64,000 nucleotides of DNA from Hydractinia symbiolongicarpus (GCF_029227915.1 NC_079883.1:12712001-12776000), one strand, 5' to 3'; positions 19,231 to 32,535 are shown, numbered from the stretch's first letter. Numbers and translations: made by a program. The notes: generated by a model not told the origin, from the sequence alone.

Positions 19231-20796
19231 GTATACAGTCCTCGCCCGTTAGATTAGAAAATATAAAGAACAAAAACAGTTTAAGTCAGAACATTAAGTA
19301 ATTTTTTTATCATCAGCAAACATTTATATATCCCTACAAAATTTTGTAAAATTCTCAAGAAATACAAAACCGTGAAACCTGGAATTTTCATCCACCAAAT
19401 ATTACATCACATACAGTTAGTTCTCCCCAACAATAGTTTATATTACGAAATATAAAGACATCAGCTTATACAACAGCTTACAGTGAAGTCCGATTCTACA
19501 AAAATTTGTTCATTCAGTATATATTGCATGTGGTTTATTTCCACAAAAATTTACACAAAGTTTTAAAAAACAGCATTTTGCAACACAAACAATATAAACT
19601 GACTTAATCATACCATCCTCTCATAAATTTTTTTAACCCAAAGTCATAAACCAACGTAAATTTCCAATCGAATGTAAAAAAATCCTGTAAAAAAACCTGG
19701 CATATTTAACGGGATGTCAGAAACAAAACAATAAAAATAACTTAACACACACTTTAAATTCTATAAAATTCGTTCCACTTTTCATATTGTGGTCCCCTTT
19801 GTAAAGTTCACAGGTAATGTGAAAAAAATTATACTCTATGAGCATAACAATGAGTCACACCATCCTAAAAGTTCAAGAAAGATTCTGTAGCTAACTAGTT
19901 ACATCATAATTCGTCTTCAAAAAATAAGAGATAGGTTAGAGCTAGCTAAGAAGCTTGGGATGGGAGCCTTAAAGCAAACATTAGCTATCAGATAACAGTA
20001 GCTAAGACACCCAGTTAAATAAACTGGGGAGACTTAACTGGGTCTATAGTAAAAGACATTATAAAGAGAAACAATAGTAATGTAAAACAAACTAAAGTTT
20101 TCTGTTTGTCCAGCAAATTAGTTTGTTAGTCAGCTAACATCTTTATCTAGCATTTTGAATTTTAGTACAAATACATTAGTTACGCACCAGGGGACACATT
20201 AATTATGCAAAAAAATTGAAAAAAAAACGCGGTAAAAACTTTAAGAATTTGGAGTTTTAATGGATTTTTTTTGAGAATGCGATTCTGCTTGACAATTTTA
20301 AGTGTACTACATAAAAAAGTAACACGCAGCTTCAGCGACATAAAAACAGAACGTCTAAATATATTAAAGTTCTTACTTTTTCTGAATTCCAATCCACTTG
20401 AAACTCTAGCATGCATTTTCTACTTCTAACTTTACCTTACTACTTCCTAGCTCCACTTTTCACTTCCGAAGTAACTTCTTGTGGCTTTCAACTTTATTTT
20501 TCTACTTCTACTTCTTTACTTAGAGTTTTCTATCTCTGAATCACTCTTTGGACTTTTTTTTTCAAGACGAAGGGACCTTTCTTTTGTGTTTTTTTCGGTG
20601 TCGAGAGACACCATTTTTGGAAAGTTAACCGTTAAATTTTTTTCAGCAAATCAAATTGAGTCGTTTTCATCACGTGACGTAAACAAAGTAAATCCGCTAA
20701 CAAAATAGACATATTTTTTTCGGCGACATCAAAAGAAAATGACGATATCAACTTTGCCTGTCACAGACACACGGAACTGGCGTATTATTATATAGA

Positions 20797-21497
20797 CTAG
20801 TCGATAAAGCCCGTGGAGAAATCCACTTAGGCAGAAGGACAATGGAAAAATAGGTTGTTTTAGATTTTTTGCTGACATCAACAGTGCAGGTACAAAAAAA
20901 ATTGGCCAAGTTTAGTTTATTCGTTGCCTATAACGTGTAAAGGTTAAAACGCTGATCACAATAATGTATAGGATCATATGTATCCGACAAAAGCCTAAGG
21001 AGATATAAGGTGTTAAAAATTTTGTTGACGTCAATTTATTTTCAAGAAATTTGTGTACCTATTGCCTTCATCGTATAGATCTTGAAACGCTGATCAAGAA
21101 AATGTATAGGATCGTGTACTTGAGACAAACGGATGCAGAGATATTAGGGTTTAAAGGTTTTTTTATGACGTCATTTACCCGTCCATTCCGAAACGGATTT
21201 GGTGACCCAGGTTTGGAAAACTTACCCAACTTGGTCCCAGGTAGTCCCTAGTTACCCACGCAGGAGATGGCGTCAGTTATTTCCACCCGTTTCCAAGTTA
21301 TTAAGCCTTAAATTTAAAAGTGCAAGGCATTGCCTTTAATAATCTTAATATACTTTCCTTTGACGTCAATATTGCTTTAACGTCAAAGTTTGCTAATTTA
21401 CAGAATAAATTTATTGGCGATGTTTTATAGACTTTATCAAAAAAAATTTATCCACTTCGCAAAAGTCACAGACAGAAGCTCCGTATTATCATATAGA
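20797..21497 (-). mobile_element. Non-autonomous Helitron (reverse strand), 701 bp
   Basis: The reverse-strand 5' end TCTATATGATAATACGG is at 21497. The 3' end is a GTGGATTTCTCCAC hairpin with CTAG at 20797-20800. The body resembles 25706-26275 and 26276-27013, including a repeated AAATGTATAGGATCGTGTAC block and TTTGACGTCA motifs. Confidence 0.75.
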
Positions 21498-24018
21498 CTA
21501 GTCGATAAGGCCCGTGGAAAAATCCACTTAGGCAAAAGGCCATTAAAAAAATAAGTTGCTTTAGATGTTTTTTGCTGACGTAAGAAATGCATATAGAAAA
21601 AAAATGTTCTTAAAATCTTACACAAAATGTCAAATGTCAAATCTTACACAAAATAAAAAAAGAACAGCTTGCAAGGTGCAAAATCTAGTTAATAAAAAGT
21701 TACAACGACACTCACAACATCGACACTCACAACACCAATACTCACAAAACCGACAGTAAGAACACCAACAGTCACAACACGGATAATAACAATGTCAGAA
21801 ATAACGCATCTCAAATATGTACATCTTATAAGTGATTATGTTGAAAACCCTCAGTATTTTATTCTGAAATGTCAAAAAGTTGGCCTGAAGATCATTATTT
21901 TGGAAACATTGCAAAATGTAAAACAGATTGGTTTTTAAGAAACACATCTAAATCAACAAAAATAATTTCATTCAGCATGTCGTATATTGCATCAATCTTC
22001 CACCAAAAGGTTACGAAACACATCAAAATTTAGAAAAATCAGTCATTTCAGTGCATACAGTCATCGCCCATTAGATTACAAAATCAGAAACAAAACAATA
22101 ATAAATAACTTAACACACACACTTTAAATTCTATAAAATTCGTTCCACTTGTCATATTGCATGTGGTAAAGTGCACAGGTAATGTGAAAAAAATTATAGA
22201 TGAATCCAGCATGACGTGATTTGTTTACTTTTTAGCAGTAAGCTCCTTGGCTCTGGCTTTTGCGTGGCAGGAAAAAAGATGCTAGGATTTGGTAAAGAAA
22301 GGTCTTTTACTGTGGATTTCTTCTAACGGGGACATCCTTGGGGTTATAAACTATTATCGAGTGTAGGTTGATGCCTTGTTTTATTTGAATTCATTAAAAG
22401 TCATAAGAATGCCTTCGTTTGTTTGAAGAAATGAAGTGAAAATTACTTTGCTTCACCTAGCACCCCAATCTTTTTCCCTGCCACGCAAATGCCAAAGCTG
22501 AAAGAGCTTACCACTGAAAATGTAAACAACGAAATTCATCTATACTCTCTATGGGCTTAAAAATACATCCTGCTATCCTGCAAAAGTTCAAGACTTTGAA
22601 AGATTTTGTAGGTAGCTAGCTAGCTTGTTACATATCGTTCTCATAAAAGAAGAGAAATTTGGAAACTATAGTAGTTAGCTATATATAATTAAAAAAGAGG
22701 AATAAGAACAGAAGTCATAGGTTAGAGAGCTAACCATGGGATGGGGAGCTGGACTTGGAGGCTAACATTAGCTAGCTAACAGTAGAGCTAAGACACCCAG
22801 TTAAATATACTTAAACTGGGAACACTTACCTAAAACTAAAGCTAGCTATTTATGCTTAGTAAAACACATATAGGGGGAAGCAATAGTAATGTAAAATTAA
22901 TAACATTACAGTTCAACATAACCAAAGTTTTCCGTTTTTTAGTCAGCCAACAGCTTTATGTAGCATTTTGAATTTTAGGACAATACATTAGTTACGCGCC
23001 AGGGCTCATGAATTATGCAACATACAAAACGTAAACAAATATGGCTACATACGCGGTAAAATATGAAACTGTGGCTTTTCCTGGGAAATGCGAGTCTGCT
23101 TGCTCCACCGACATAAAAACCAAACGAATAAAAATATTAAAGTTCTTACTATTTGTGATTTCAAATCCACTTTAAACTCTAGCCTTTGTTTTCTACTTCT
23201 AACTTTACTTTACATCTAGCTCCACTTCTCACTTCACTTTTTTACTTCTTCACTTGGTCTCTTTTCTTTTTAAATATATAGCTATGCTTTTTTAAACCAC
23301 TTTTTTCCTTTTTTTCAAGGTAAAGGGATCGTTCTTCTGTGCTTTTTTTAGGTGGCCTTTATTTTCTACTTCTAAATTTACTTTACTTCTAGCTCCACGT
23401 AGCTCCACTTTCACTTCCAACTTCACTTTTTCTACTTCTTCACTTGGACTTTTTTCTTTTTAAATATGCGAGTCTGCCGGACACTTAACTCTAGCGACAT
23501 AAAAACATAACATCTAAAAATATCAAAGTTCTTACTATATGTGAATCCAAATCGACTTTAAACCCAAGCTTTTATTTTCTACTTCTAACTTTTCTTTACT
23601 ACTTCTAGCTGCACTCTTCACTTTCGAAGCAACTTCTCGTGGCTTCTAACTTTACTTTTGTACTTCTACTTCTCCACTTTGACTTTTCTTGCTTTTAATA
23701 TCTGCACTTTTATGTGACTAAGGGATCGTCGAAAATAAGACATTTTTTAACCGCTTCTTCAGTTCGCCTTTTGCGTCGAGAACTTTGTCGAGAAATTTTT
23801 ATGATTGTTTGTTTTTACGCTAACGGAACTTTTTATTCGAATGCCGTCCCGTTCGAAAGTACGCATTTCAGGGAATCATACTGCTTATTTTCTATCACGT
23901 GGTTTCTAACGGTTGCGAGACAAATGTAAACAAAACTCGGCAAACTCGCGCACTCGGTTGTTAAAAAACATCGTATTTGCAAAAGTCACAGACAGAAGCT
24001 CTGTATTATTATAAGAGA
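21498..24018 (-). mobile_element. Helitron (reverse strand), 2.5 kb, carrying a nested MITE
   Basis: The reverse-strand 5' end TCTCTTATAATAATACAG is at 24018. The 3' GTGGATTTTTCCAC hairpin and CTAG are at 21498-21501. It holds a 15-bp minisatellite (about 21700-21790), the uninterrupted target site of the 17522-19230 transposon (22049-22060), a nested MITE (22199-22540), and three blocks of reverse-complement AGAAGT polypurine (23170-23700). Confidence 0.75.
22199..22540. mobile_element. MITE with imperfect inverted repeats and TATA duplication, 342 bp
   Basis: The ends are GATGAATCC... and ...GAAATTCATC, with imperfect inverted repeats of roughly 90 bp that include GCGTGGCAGG. TATA flanks both sides (22195-22198 and 22541-22544). 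The related sequence at 19820-19840 has one TATA and no insert, so it is the empty site. The element has no coding capacity. The 4-bp duplication could also be read as TA plus a terminal TA. Confidence 0.8.
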
Positions 24019-25705
24019 CTAGCCGGGAAACCCGGCGTCGAAACGCCGGGGTAAGCCACAAGTCAAGGTATGACCCGCCATTGAACACTATGTGGAGCGC
24101 TTAATAAGAGCCGTAAACTGTACTACACGGTCAGGTGGAGCGCTTTAGTACAGGTACGCAGTATGTCCTTAATCGAGTAAAGCGCACACAACACTATAGT
24201 GTTTCGGCTGTAGTGTATTTTTGAAAATATAACTCTACTGTAACTTTAGCCAAAATAAAAACACAATTTACAACCATTTGTTACCCCGTCATAGGAAAAA
24301 CAATTGGTCAATTTTATTTTATTTTGCGAAATAAGTTTCAGTAAAGGTTAACAAATTAATTGTGACACTGGACTGAGCACTTAGTACAGATAAATCGTGC
24401 GACACATGCGCTTAGGCTTAAGACCCTATTCAAAAAAACTATTGAAGCTTTGGTTTACAAAACACAGGATACACTCTGTTGAAACGGCGGGTTAAGCCAC
24501 AAGTAGCTGTGTTACCCAGCGTTAAACACCAAATTGAGTGATTAATAAGAACCGTCAACTGTGCCACACATTCAGGTAAAGCGCTTTAGTACAGCCATAT
24601 AGTGTGTAGAAAATCAAGTGAAGTGCACACAACTTTATGGTGTTTCCGGTGTAATATACTATTCAAAAAATAACTTTCGACAACTTAGGTAAAATAAAAA
24701 CCCAGATTACAATTCAATGTTACCCCATCATAGCGAAAGCAGCTGGCCAACCTTCTTTATTTTTCAGGGAATGTTCCCGAGAAAAGTTCAAAAAAATGTT
24801 AAGCTGAGTGCTTAGTATAGGTAAACAGTGTGTACTTTTTTTCTGTAAAAAATGTTATCACAACTTCGGTTAAACAGAAACACAGGAAACAGCCCGTTGT
24901 TACCACCGGACTATGCGCTTAGTACAGCTAGACTGTGTCGCACATGAGTATAGGCATAACACCATTTTTAAAAAAACTTTATCGCGACTTCAGTTTAAAA
25001 AAAATCAGGAAACCGCCTGTCGTTATCAAGTTCAGTTAAAAAAATATATACTCAGCAATTTTATTTTTCAGCATAAGCTTTCATATAGCAGTAATAAAAT
25101 TGGTAGCTGCCTATAACTGCATTTAGCTACTTTCACTTTTTAGCCAGAGGTAGAGCTAAAAGGAGCTAGATAGGTAGACCCAACTTCAACATAAAAATAA
25201 AGAACAATATACCAAACTGAATAAAAACTTTAAAAGAATAGGAATAAATAAAGATAGCTATAGCTAGCTGCCTCAAAATGTACGTTTTGTAGCTAGCCAA
25301 AAACTTAAAATTGGTTTGTTTAAGATTTATACGTAGCTAGAAAACGTGATGAAATATTTACCTTAACATGCGAAAACAAACTAAATAATTCTATAGGATA
25401 AAAAGTACTCAGAAGAAATAAGGAGGATTGAAAGGAAACCTACAAACTTCACACCATCACTTCCAAACCAAAATGGCCCTCCCGTCGGCATGTTGAGGCC
25501 GCGAAGCACTTGGATTGGTCATTAGCGAAAATGGAGCCTCGTGATTGGTTTATTACAATGAGCGGCAAAGCAAGGCCGGTAAAAAAACGGGGTCTGCCGG
25601 GGATTCGAAATAAAGCTGCAGGGCCGCGGGGATTTTCGGCGGGTCTCACTACTTGCTCCGCCATGTTGCGCAGAGACAGACAGACGACGGCTATTATTAT
25701 AGAGA
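24019..25705 (-). mobile_element. Non-autonomous Helitron (reverse strand), 1.7 kb copy
   Basis: A reverse-strand copy of 11138-12835. Its 5' end TCTCTATAATAATAGCCG is at 25705, and its 3' hairpin CCCGGCGTTTCGACGCCGGG with CTAG is at 24019-24022. The GC-rich head with two CCAAT boxes lies at 25430-25680. The next element's CTAG starts at 25706, so the junction is direct. Confidence 0.8.
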
Positions 25706-26275
25706 CTAGTCGATAAGGCCCGTGGAAAAATCCACTTAGGCAGGATAACAGAGAAAAACAACCGTCCTTTAAATTTTGCTGACGTCAGCACAGACCTGTC
25801 AGAACGCAAAAAATCTTTTTTTTATAAATTTGTATAGCCGTTGCTTTCATCGTATAGATCTTGAAATGTTGATCAAAAAAATGTATAAGATCGTGTACTT
25901 TTCACAAACGAATATAGAGATATTAGGGTTTAAAGATTTTTAGATGACGTCATCAACCCGTCCATTTTGAAACGGATTTGGTGACCCAGGTTTGGGAAAC
26001 TTACCCAAATCGGTCCCAGGTAGTCCCTAGTTACCCAAGCAGGAGATGACGTCAGTTATTTCCACCCGTTTCCAAGTTATTTAGCCTTAAATTTAAAAGT
26101 GCAATGCAATGGCTTCACTAATCTTAATATACTTTCCTTTGACGTCATAATGCTCTAACGTCAAAGTTTGCTAATTTACAGAACAAATTTATAGGCGATG
26201 TTTTATAGACTTTATCAAAGAAATTTTATCCACTTTGCAAAAGTCACAGACAGAAGCTCTGTATTATTATATAGA
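25706..26275 (-). mobile_element. Non-autonomous Helitron (reverse strand), 570 bp
   Basis: The 3' CTAG is at 25706-25709 with the GTGGATTTTTCCAC hairpin. The reverse-strand 5' end TCTATATAATAATACAG is at 26275. It aligns with 20797-21497 over most of its body. Confidence 0.75.
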
Positions 26276-27013
26276 CTAGTCGATAAGGCCCGTGGAGAAA
26301 TCCACTTAGGCAGGTGGGCAATAGAAAAATAGGTTGTTTTAGATGTTTTGCTGACGTCAGCAGTGAAGATCCCAAAAAAGTTAGAGAAATTTATTTTATT
26401 ATTTTATTGTAATGTGTAGAGGTTGAATCACGCTGATCAAAATAATGTGTAGGATGATATGTTTTCGAGGAACGCAAAGAGATATGTGTTTAAAAATTGT
26501 GCTGACGTCAGCAAAGGCCCGTTAAAACACAAAAATTTTTTTTTCAGAAATTCATTTACCTGTTGCCTCCCTCGTATAGATCTTGAAACGCTGATCAAGA
26601 AAATGTATAGGATCATGTACTTTTGACCAACGGTTACGGAAATATTGTGGTTTAAAGGTTTTTTGATGACGTCATAAACCCGTTCATTCCGAAACGGATT
26701 TGGGGACCCAGGTTTGGAAAATTACTTAAATTAGTCCCAGGTGGTCCCTAGTTACCCACGCGGTTAAAAAACATTGACGTCACCAACTCGTTTCCAAGTT
26801 ATTTGGCCTTAAAATTTTAGGTGCACTGTAATGGCTTCACTAATCTTAATTAACTTTCCTTTGACGTCAATACTATTTTAGCGTTAAAGTTTGGTAAATT
26901 ACAGAACAATTTTATAGGCGATGTTTTATAGAATTTGTTAAAGAAAATTGTGAAGAATATAATCCACTTTGCAAAAGTCACAGACAGACAGAACTGGCGT
27001 ATTATTATATAGA
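26276..27013 (-). mobile_element. Non-autonomous Helitron (reverse strand), 738 bp
   Basis: The 3' CTAG is at 26276-26279 and the reverse-strand 5' end TCTATATAATAATACGCC is at 27013. It contains two diverged copies of the block found once in 25706-26275, so it appears to be internally extended. Confidence 0.75.
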
Positions 27014-28116
27014 CTAGTCGATTAGGCCCGTGGAAAAATCCACTTAGGCAGAAAAACAATTAAAAAGTTCTGTCATTTGAATTTTGATGACATCAGCAAA
27101 TATTTCAGTATATTGAATATGCCTTTTACTAAAAAAATAATCTGAAAATGCATAAAAAGAAAGTATATAAGTCATAATTTAACAAAAAAGTTCTTAAAAT
27201 CTAACACAAAATATCAAATTTCAAATCGCATGAAATCCTCCCAACAAAACTTCAGACAAAATATGAAAAACAACGGCGTGTAAGGTGTAAAATCTAGTTA
27301 GTAGAAAGTTACAACATTGACAGTCACAACCCAGACAGTTACGACAACAATAATAATAATGTCAGAAATAACACATCTCAAATATGTATACATCTTATTA
27401 TGTGATTATGTTGAAAACCTTCAATATTTTAATCTGAAGTGTCGAAAAGAAAGGCTTGCAACAGTAAGCACAGATCTATGAAATAAGTTCTTTACGCATT
27501 TTAAACATTTTCTTTTCCCTAAATGCTTATACAACAACACAACCTGAACAATATCAAAAAGCCAAACTTAAACAAACACAAAACACCTAAAAACAAAAAG
27601 TTAAACTTTGAAAAATCATTTATTAGGTTGCATACCATCCTCTCCTGCAAAAATATGCACAAAATGTAAAAATTAACCGGTTAACAAAACAATTTTTTGT
27701 CTAATGATCCGTACTGACTTTACCAAACATTTTAACCTGAAATGTCGAAAAAGCAATGAGGAAGGAGTAAATTACAAATCAACAAAAATCATTATTTTGA
27801 AAACATTGTATATATATATGGTCCTTCCTCACAAAAGTTTACAATAAATGTAGAACACAAAGGTTTATGAGGAGCAAATCAAAATATGAACAAAATCAGT
27901 TCAATTGGCATGTTCTATATTGTCTTCAGCCATAAAATCTTCCACAAAATTGATATGAAACCCATCAAATTCAACTCTGAAAAAGCAGTCATTTAAGTGC
28001 ATACAAAAATACAACTTGTAGAATATCAAATTATTATTTTTAGTATATATAATTGCATATGGTCCTCCCTCACAACAGTTAAATTTTTGCACTAAATTTG
28101 CAACACAAAATACAAA

Positions 28117-31100
28117 TCTCTATAATTGCGCCCCGCCGAAGGGGCGCACATTTAGTGGACCGCGGGTATATAGTGTTTGTTTTATGTATGGGAGAAGTTT
28201 TTTTCTTACTCTCAACTTCGCGGGGGAACTTCGGCTCGAACATCCAACCTAGGTTTGATATAACACAACCTGTGTGTTTGGTACCATCAAGACAAAAATA
28301 ACACTGATCGAGCAAAACTTATCTTGTCTCGGTTTCTTTGTTGTCTCTGAAGATTTGACTGCCATAAAAAATATTAATCGAGATTCTTTTGTTATGTTAA
28401 TTTAAAGCTTTGTAATATTGTCTCGTTTAATATGCTTAAATCTCACTGCAGCCCACGTGAATTTATCTTCAAGAAAAGGTTTGTTTTTCTTTGTCCAAGT
28501 TGTTTCGAAACTTGTTAACAGTAAGTAGAAGGATTACTTATATTTTATATGAAATTAAACTCAGAACGGTTTATGGCGTTGATCCAAAGGCCGCAATTTA
28601 TAAATGCATCACAATTTAAAGTCAATCAAGAACAAAACATTCCGTGTATGGCCATGACTAAAACTGCTTGCATTTTGTTGGTCTTCCCTTCCCGATGGTC
28701 TGGCTTGTCGTAATAGCTTTAATGATGTAGCTAGGGAGCTAAATACTTATTTTTAAATTCTTGCATTTTATAAGTTAATAGTCGTAAAACTACTCTCACT
28801 TGTACTACAGCTATCAAGCTAGAACTGCACAAAATAGTGCTTTCATTAGAGTCCCTTTTTTCAGAAGCAACAAAAAACTTTTATCCTGCCCTGTGTAATT
28901 TTATCAACGAGGGTGCTGATAAGCCACATACACCGTAAAAAGTATAGGCGTTTTGGGTGAGTAAAATAACTTCTAAAGGAACCTTTGTGAGGCTGCTATC
29001 ATGTATTCTTGCGGTCAGAATGTTCTCCTTCGTTGCTATCCGATGGAGAACAAAGTGGACTTTTCACGGTCAAACCTTCAAAGTAGCAACCTTACTTAAA
29101 CAGAATTTACAAGTAAAACGTCGTTAAAATGTCGCAAAATGGCAAAAATTAAGCAGTATCTAAAACATATTAAAGATTTGACTAAAAAAAAAAGAATTCC
29201 TTGAAAAATCCAGTATTGTATTTATGAAGATTTCACCACAAAAACATTAATTACGGCATTTGTACCCCATTTCATAATGACTGCTTAACCGGAATACTGG
29301 CCCGTGATTGGTTGACATGAATCCGACCGCAAGAATATATATAAAAAGATATTTGTTGAATCATGAAAAAATATTGTTGTTCATTGCCCGGAACAGTCAA
29401 GTTGAACTGATAAATTAACCAATAACATAACATAGTTAGCCCTTGCAGTACAACTAGACGCTACCCACAGTATGTTACAGGTTTTTTTGTTTTCTTCCCT
29501 TTTTCATGTTTTTTCTTAAAATTATAAATGATGTTGTTGATTTATCAAATCTGACAAATTTATTAATTGAGTGTCTACTCTTTTTTGTATCAACTTGTTG
29601 AATTCAATTCGAAAACAATGACCAATCAATTTCCTCGATAATAAACAATCAAATTTGTAAAATTCAATAAATCGATTTCGACAAAATAAGTCCTGTATTG
29701 TCCACAGGTTTGAAAATCTTGTATCGCCTGCTTAATATTATACTTGTTTAACAATGATATCAAAGCCAGCTTGACTAAATTTATATATATATTTTTATTT
29801 ATATAGTATACCTTTTGTGTATCACATGGCATTGATTTGTATCTTTTTAATAAATTCTAACTTTAAATCAGATAAGTAGACAATAATTAAACAACCTAGT
29901 ATTAATTCAGTTCTGGTAAAATTGTATTCTTCTTTCTCAATTTTAAATATACTTTCTTTTTCAGATCATTTGTTATCAAACCATGCACCATCAGCATTTT
30001 CGAAAAATCTTCAACGAGAGAAATTTTTAAGGATTTTATTGGTAACTTAACACAGTAATAATTCATTAAAATTGAAATTGTTCAGAAGTTATTATATATA
30101 TTCGAATCATGAAGTTCATACATAGCAATCCTGCATCCTGGAATTTTCGAGATCAGTTATAAAAATATCCAGTTAAAGTTTTAACTATTGTTTTAGAATA
30201 TATACTATATATATATATGTAAAAAAAATTTTTTTTTTATTTATCAAATTGTATTTTACGTTAATTACAATAATAATTGAGAATTAGGATACTTATGATG
30301 TGTTTATATACCCCATTGTTCTCCGTTTTAAAGTCTACTTCAAATTTCAGAATCTTTTAGGCTAATGACGGAAATCTTCAAGTCGCAGGGCTTTTTATTT
30401 AAAAATTTTCCCCTGGGCAATAAGCTTATTCACAAGCCTCTATGCAATTCCGTACTGCATTTCTATCATATTCGTCATATTTGGCGGAAAATGTTTCAGC
30501 AGAATAGCTTTCAGACACAATTTGTTATTACAGCACAAGGATTTTTGGAGATTTGATAAGTCAAAAATGTATGCGTAAGTCTTTTGAACGAATTTTAACC
30601 AAAAATCAAAAGCAATGATTACGTGAAATTACACAACAAGAAGGCTAGAGGCGTTTAAAGTGTACATATATTTAATCAAGATCTAACTTTATAGATAGAG
30701 CCTTAGCCAAATGTGAAAATAATAAGTTCTAACAATGCAGTTTTTATAGATTTCAAACGTCCACCATTTTCCATTTTAATTTTAAATCCCGTTCTAAATT
30801 TGAATGTTTGAAATCGTTATTAGTAATTCGGGGCGCATTAGTGGTAACTATGGCTAGTAATAGCCGTCGTCTGTCTGTCTCTGCGCAACATGGCGGAGCA
30901 AGTAGTGAGACCCGCCGAAAATCCCCGCGGCCCTGCAGCTTTATTTCGAATCCCCGGCAGACCCCGTTTTTTTACCGGCCTTGCTTTGCCGCTCATTGTA
31001 ATAAACCAATCACGAGGCTCCATTTTCGCTAATGACCAATCCAAGTGCTTCGCGGCCTCAACATGCCGACGGGAGGGCCATTTTGGTTTGGAAGTGATGG

Positions 31101-32535
31101 TGTGAAGTTTGTAGGTTTCCTTTCAATCCTCCTTATTTCTTCTGAGTACTTTTTATCCTATAGAATTATTTAGTTTGTTTTCGCATGTTAAGGTAAATAT
31201 TTCATCACGTTTTCTAGCTACGTATAAATCTTAAACAAACCAATTTTAAGTTTTTGGCTAGCTACAAAACGTACATTTTGAGGCAGCTAGCTATAGCTAT
31301 CTTTATTTATTCCTATTCTTTTAAAGTTTTTATTCAGTTTGGTATATTGTTCTTTATTTTTATGTTGAAGTTGGGTCTACCTATCTAGCTCCTTTTAGCT
31401 CTACCTCTGGCTAAAAAGTGAAAGTAGCTAAATGCAGTTATAGGCAGCTACCAATTTTATTACTGCTATATGAAAGCTTATGCTGAAAAATAAAATTGCT
31501 GAGTATATATTTTTTTAACTGAACTTGATAACGACAGGCGGTTTCCTGATTTTTTTTAAACTGAAGTCGCGATAAAGTTTTTTTAAAAATGGTGTTATGC
31601 CTATACTCATGTGCGACACAGTCTAGCTGTACTAAGCGCATAGTCCGGTGGTAACAACGGGCTGTTTCCTGTGTTTCTGTTTAACCGAAGTTGTGATAAC
31701 ATTTTTTACAGAAAAAAAGTACACACTGTTTACCTATACTAAGCACTCAGCTTAACATTTTTTTGAACTTTTCTCGGGAACATTCCCTGAAAAATAAAGA
31801 AGGTTGGCCAGCTGCTTTCGCTATGATGGGGTAACATTGAATTGTAATCTGGGTTTTTATTTTACCTAAGTTGTCGAAAGTTATTTTTTGAATAGTATAT
31901 TACACCGGAAACACCATAAAGTTGTGTGCACTTCACTTGATTTTCTACACACTATATGGCTGTACTAAAGCGCTTTACCTGAATGTGTGGCACAGTTGAC
32001 GGTTCTTATTAATCACTCAATTTGGTGTTTAACGCTGGGTAACACAGCTACTTGTGGCTTAACCCGCCGTTTCAACAGAGTGTATCCTGTGTTTTGTAAA
32101 CCAAAGCTTCAATAGTTTTTTTGAATAGGGTCTTAAGCCTAAACGCATGTGTCGCACGATTTATCTGTACTAAGTGCTCAGTCCAGTGTCACAATTAATT
32201 TGTTAACCTTTACTGAAACTTATTTCGCAAAATAAAATAAAATTGACCAATTGTTTTTCCTATGACGGGGTAACAAATGGTTGTAAATTGTGTTTTTATT
32301 TTGGCTAAAGTTACAGTAGAGTTATATTTTCAAAAATACACTACAGCCGAAACACTATAGTGTTGTGTGCGCTTTACTCGATTAAGGACATACTGCGTAC
32401 CTGTACTAAAGCGCTCCACCTGACCGTGTAGTACAGTTTACGGCTCTTATTAAGCGCTCCACATAGTGTTCAATGGCGGGTCACACCTTGACTTGTGGCT
32501 TACCCCGGCGTTTCGACGCCGGGTTTCCCGGCTAG
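28117..32535 (+). mobile_element. Composite Helitron, 4.4 kb, nested, with intact empty site elsewhere
   Basis: It begins TCTCTATAATTGCG at 28117, preceded by A, and ends with the CCCGGCGTTTCGACGCCGGG hairpin and CTAG at 32532-32535, followed by T. The related sequence at 14529/14530 reads through without the insert and loses no bases, so insertion was between A and T with no target duplication, as Helitrons do. The right 1.7 kb (30858-32535) is the same family as 11138-12835. The left 2.7 kb is unique in this window and gene-like in places. A palindrome GCGCCCC...GGGGCGC lies 13-32 bp from the 5' end. Confidence 0.85.
28452..30590 (+). pseudogene. Possible captured host-gene fragment inside the composite Helitron
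   Basis: Candidate exon 28452-28520 (after CACTGCAG, before GTAAGTAG) reads VNLSSRKGLFFFVQVVSKLV. Candidate exon 29965-30041 (after TTTTTCAG, before GTAACT) is phase-compatible and reads NHAPSAFSKNLQREKF. Near 30385-30592 a frame encodes a hydrophobic, membrane-like segment (FPWAISLFTSLYAIPYC) followed by a charged end. Two stops just upstream in that frame suggest decay or a missed splice site. Gene-fragment capture is a known Helitron habit. The protein is not recognised. Confidence 0.3.

Larger units (their letters stand above)
16946..20796 (-). mobile_element. Helitron (reverse strand), split by a nested transposon
   Basis: On the reverse strand it begins TCTATATAATAATACGCC at 20796 and ends with the GTGGATTTTTCCAC hairpin and CTAG at 16946-16949. 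Removing the nested element at 17522-19230 leaves about 2.14 kb. The left part shares the 15-bp minisatellite with 21498-24018, and the rest shares the polypurine/TAGC features of 13181-16440. No replicase coding is seen. Confidence 0.75.

Noticed and set aside
25449-25664. 71-codon frame shared with 30890-31105 (MAEQVVRPAEN...)
   Set aside because: Conserved between Helitron copies, but overlapping frames in other phases are equally conserved. The GC-rich head explains the open frames.
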